A stretch of DNA of 64,000 bases from Ricordea florida (Eukaryota; Cnidaria; Anthozoa; Corallimorpharia; Ricordeidae): contig OX453287.1 of assembly GCA_949710005.1 (NCBI GenBank), positions 24,186,785 through 24,250,784 on the forward strand, written 5' to 3'. The position numbers and the translations under genes were made by a program. This document shows positions 61,534 through 64,000 of this stretch, in pieces. The notes beneath the pieces were generated by a model. The model saw only the letters and a program-made list of their open reading frames with translations. It did no database searches and had not been told where the DNA came from. Every line of letters begins with the position of its first letter. Position 1 is the first letter of the stretch.

Positions 61534-62778
61534 ATGACAACCGTATCTGAAAAAATTAACCCAAACAGGATTCCAAGAGATCCACTCGGTTTGAAAGCGG
61601 AATCAATATTGAATAGAATTACACTAAATCCATCATCAGCTGATCCTGGAGAAACACTATATATAAATATTCCAAAACTTTCTGAAAATTTAGTGATTGT
61701 GCCAGGAAGTGTATGTCTAGTATTTAACTTGACTGTTGAGGGTCATGAAGATAACACCCTAGTGAATAATGTAGGTAGTAACCTTGTATCCAGACTCAGG
61801 GTTCTTTTTGGAGGTGAAACACTACAGGATACTCAAAGATACGATCTATTTCAAACCTATCATGACTTATTCTTAACAGATGAAGAACGGGAGGATAGAT
61901 TAAGGCAAGGTATTTCTTCTGAAAACATGAGGAAGCTACGGACAAATGCGGGCGATAAGGTAGACACAGATGCTAAGGAAGTAGCTCTTGCAGTAGTACA
62001 CAATACCAAGTATCATATCCTACTAAACCATCCTATTCTCAACGATCATGGAGTTTTCTACCCAAAGTCATTAGATCATCAACTAATCTTTGAGATTACA
62101 CTAGCTTCAGTTCATGATATTGTTGTTTATTCTGACACGACCAAGACTCCAACTTACAAAATCACAAACCTTGAGTTGGAATATTCTTGTATATCAAGCG
62201 AATACTTATCTCGTGAGGCACAGGCAGCTTATCAGGTTGGTAAAGGATTCTTTTATGAAAATGTCACTCTACACAAAACTTTCACTATATCCAGGCCTAC
62301 TGACAGTGTTATAAACCAGCATATTAATCTGCCAAGAAGGTCAATTACGGGAATATTATGTTTGTTTACATTGCCATACGGTGGAGGAGCACGAGATTCT
62401 GAGAATTTTTTCAATCCTGGTATCACCTCAATCAATATCGATGTTAATGGTGTACCAAATCGTTTCTACTCTAAGGGAATGGTGCCTTCAGACCTATGGG
62501 AGTCGATAAAGAAACGTTTCGGACCGACCGAAGGCCGGCAGTCGGTAAAGGAAAAGGATTTTTATAGTAAAAAGTTTGCTCTGTGGATAGATTTGAGAAC
62601 TCACCCAGATAATGGTATTCATGGAGGGGGCCTGGCCTTAAATAACTCACAAGATGGTGTAAAAATAGAAATTAAAAGAAAACTTAGTGGGTCTGGCATT
62701 ATGACTTGTTACATGTTTGTTGTAGCTGATGCATTAATGGAGGTTATGAATTCAAACTTAAGATCAATCATGTATTAG
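61534..62778 (+). CDS. P2 major capsid protein (intact)
   Basis: 414 residues, intact. The segments ETLYINIPKL, NTLVNNVGSNLVSRLRVL, RYDLFQTYHDLFL, RLRQGISSENMRKLRTNAGD, FFNPGITSINIDVNGVPN and FALWIDLRTH all have counterparts in the P1 protein in the same order. Length, strand-rich character and direct linkage to the packaging ATPase fit a double jelly-roll Polinton capsid protein forming the capsid hexons. It lacks any membrane segment. Only 12 bp separate it from the ATPase start, so the two are probably cotranscribed or read from adjacent late promoters. Confidence 0.77.
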   Translation: MTTVSEKINPNRIPRDPLGLKAESILNRITLNPSSADPGETLYINIPKLSENLVIVPGSVCLVFNLTVEGHEDNTLVNNVGSNLVSRLRVLFGGETLQDTQRYDLFQTYHDLFLTDEEREDRLRQGISSENMRKLRTNAGDKVDTDAKEVALAVVHNTKYHILLNHPILNDHGVFYPKSLDHQLIFEITLASVHDIVVYSDTTKTPTYKITNLELEYSCISSEYLSREAQAAYQVGKGFFYENVTLHKTFTISRPTDSVINQHINLPRRSITGILCLFTLPYGGGARDSENFFNPGITSINIDVNGVPNRFYSKGMVPSDLWESIKKRFGPTEGRQSVKEKDFYSKKFALWIDLRTHPDNGIHGGGLALNNSQDGVKIEIKRKLSGSGIMTCYMFVVADALMEVMNSNLRSIMY

Positions 62779-62790
62779 TTAAAAGAAAAG

Positions 62791-63429
62791 ATGGAAGAAT
62801 TACGAGAAAAATTACCATTCCATTGCATTATAACTGGCCCAACAAATTGTGGAAAGACAAAGTATCTCATTGAACAGCTACGTGGTCCATTCCGAAAAAT
62901 TTTTGATTACATTGTTTTAATATGCCCAACTTATTCTAAAAATAAAACATATCATAATTTTGCTAATAAAGATAAACATTTCTATGTGTTATCACCTGAT
63001 TCAAGTAATATAGATGAGATTAATGAATTGCTAAGTGATTGTCAAACTTTATTTTCCGGAACAAATACATTAATAATTTTAGATGATTGTGCTGTTTCTA
63101 ATGATCTTAAGAAACGATCGAACAAGTTTATAGATTTAGCATTTTCTGGAAGACATCATGGATTATCAGTTTGGGTTCTAACTCAGCAATTAACTTCAAT
63201 AGCAAAACCATTCCGTGAAAATGTAGCTTGTGTTGTTACTTTCCATAACCCATCACAAAAAGGTATGAAGATGTTTTTCGAAGATTATGGTGGTGATTTG
63301 GATTATGAATTATGTAAAAAATTTATGCAATTATTAAGAACTGAAAAATATTCTAGACTCTGTTTGTGTTTACGTTATCCATTTAATTTCTATTTGGAGA
63401 TCCCTGAAGTTATAAATTTAAAGACCTGA
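62791..63429 (+). CDS. P2 A32-like genome-packaging ATPase (intact)
   Basis: 212 residues of the FtsK/HerA-like packaging ATPase class. Walker A is GPTNCGKTKYL near the start, Walker B is LIILDDC at about residue 97, and a sensor-like motif VWVLTQQ follows at about residue 130. The segment RGPFRKIFDYIVLICPTY is shared with the P1 remnant. The C-terminal third, missing in P1, is present here (MKMFFEDYGGDLDYELCKKF). It would load element DNA into preformed capsids. The start is the first ATG after the capsid stop. Confidence 0.9.
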   Translation: MEELREKLPFHCIITGPTNCGKTKYLIEQLRGPFRKIFDYIVLICPTYSKNKTYHNFANKDKHFYVLSPDSSNIDEINELLSDCQTLFSGTNTLIILDDCAVSNDLKKRSNKFIDLAFSGRHHGLSVWVLTQQLTSIAKPFRENVACVVTFHNPSQKGMKMFFEDYGGDLDYELCKKFMQLLRTEKYSRLCLCLRYPFNFYLEIPEVINLKT

Positions 63430-63451
63430 CTGTAGGGAAGAAAATTGTAAT

Positions 63452-63991
63452 ATGGCAGAAGTTGAAGATTATATTGAAGAAGAAAAGACTGAGGCAAAAG
63501 ATAATTATAATAATGAAGTTGAAATAAAACAAGAATCACTAGCCATTCTCGCAGCTCTTGGAACCACAAAGGAATATTTAGGGGTTGATATGAGTCTTGG
63601 TGATATAAAAAAATTATCAGTAAAAGACATTGAAAAATATTATAATCGATATCAGGCAGTATTGGGTAAGAAAATTAATGGTGGGTTGGTAGATTCATCT
63701 CTTCAATTAGTTTCTAAAGTTATTTCTTACATGGTTCCTGTGGATGATATAGAAGCTCTTGGTGTGGATTTGAAGAATGATGATTTGGTTAATCGTGAAC
63801 TGACAAACATTGTAGGACACTTAGCATTGAAAGCAGGAAGATTGGCAGCACTTGCTAGCGGGCTATTCCAGGTTGCTAAACATGTTAAAATAGGTAAAAT
63901 ACAACAAGTTACAAGTAAAAATATAGATGATTCCAAAAAAACTGAGCAGGATACTAAGCAATCTGCTGATGGTTATGATACTGTTTACTAA
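63452..63991 (+). CDS. P2 179-residue conserved protein, unknown
   Basis: An acidic N-terminal stretch (MAEVEDYIEEEKTEAKDNYN) is followed by a helical region (EYLGVDMSLGDIKKLSVKDI). A second helical block contains a hydrophobic, Gly/Ala-rich helix (GHLALKAGRLAALASGLFQV) next to a lysine-rich KHVKIGK. A polar tail ends it. There is no enzymatic motif. The amphipathic helix could bind membrane or capsid. It follows the ATPase by 22 bp on the same strand and is likely part of the same late unit. P1 has no visible counterpart at the same place. Confidence 0.65.
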   Translation: MAEVEDYIEEEKTEAKDNYNNEVEIKQESLAILAALGTTKEYLGVDMSLGDIKKLSVKDIEKYYNRYQAVLGKKINGGLVDSSLQLVSKVISYMVPVDDIEALGVDLKNDDLVNRELTNIVGHLALKAGRLAALASGLFQVAKHVKIGKIQQVTSKNIDDSKKTEQDTKQSADGYDTVY

Positions 63992-64000
63992 GCATGATAT

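Larger units (their letters stand above)
55391..64000. mobile_element. Polinton/Maverick (adintovirus-like) element P2, right end off the window
   Basis: A second element of the same class, starting within about ten bases of the last P1 stop codon. It opens with a two-unit direct repeat and then polymerase B, integrase, capsid, ATPase and a 179-residue gene. Codons favour A/T strongly, the reverse of P1, so this is a separate lineage and not a duplication of P1. The rest of the virion module and the right terminus must lie beyond 64000. Confidence 0.87.

Noticed and set aside
43577-64000. Bacterial or free viral contig wrongly joined to host sequence
   Set aside because: Polinton-type elements are ordinary residents of cnidarian genomes, and P1 carries stops expected of an integrated copy. 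Host-type repeats run up to the border. A misjoin cannot be excluded without reads.

Overview
The window looks like nuclear DNA from an animal, most likely an anthozoan cnidarian such as a coral. The genes have introns, the two cellular genes are animal orthologues, and the introns are filled with many families of short inverted-repeat elements, tRNA-derived SINEs, LINE, Penelope-like and gypsy remnants. The taxon is an inference from these features; no sequence search was possible.

Region 1 (1-42.9 kb) is host DNA. The last two exons of a steryl-sulfatase/arylsulfatase-type gene (814-3013, + strand) come first. A complete gene for translation initiation factor eIF3 subunit A (EIF3A) follows: 21 exons from 5307 to 33591, + strand, 1265 codons, all phases consistent. 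Its introns carry most of the repeats. These include an internally deleted Ty3/gypsy element with very short LTRs in intron 1 (5763-9085, target duplication GTTGC), a 1.6 kb TIR element in intron 4, a hAT-like remnant in intron 11, and a Penelope-like fragment in intron 13. From 33.6 to 42.9 kb I see no gene, only repeats. Among them is a long-TIR element at 37660-39527 with a clear 9 bp target duplication inside an older MITE.

Region 2 (about 43.5-55.4 kb) is a G+C-rich Polinton/Maverick (adintovirus-like) element, called P1 here. It carries a multidomain protein-primed-type DNA polymerase B, a retroviral-type integrase, small membrane proteins, a truncated packaging ATPase, a capsid protein, a candidate penton/minor capsid protein and several conserved proteins of unknown role. 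The polymerase, capsid protein and last gene each contain in-frame stops, and the ATPase is deleted. P1 is therefore a decaying but still well-preserved copy.

Region 3 (about 55.4-64.0 kb, open on the right) is a second, A+T-rich element of the same class, P2. It starts only about ten bases after the last P1 gene and carries polymerase B (one in-frame TGA), integrase, capsid protein, an intact ATPase and a conserved 179-residue protein. The capsid-ATPase pair is flipped relative to P1.

The most interesting material is these two juxtaposed elements. Their polymerases read as SAP-like, OTU-like, C2H2 finger, Vsr-like endonuclease, exonuclease and polymerase in one chain. P1 also has TATATA motifs placed only 4-14 nt from several start codons, including two divergent pairs sharing one motif.
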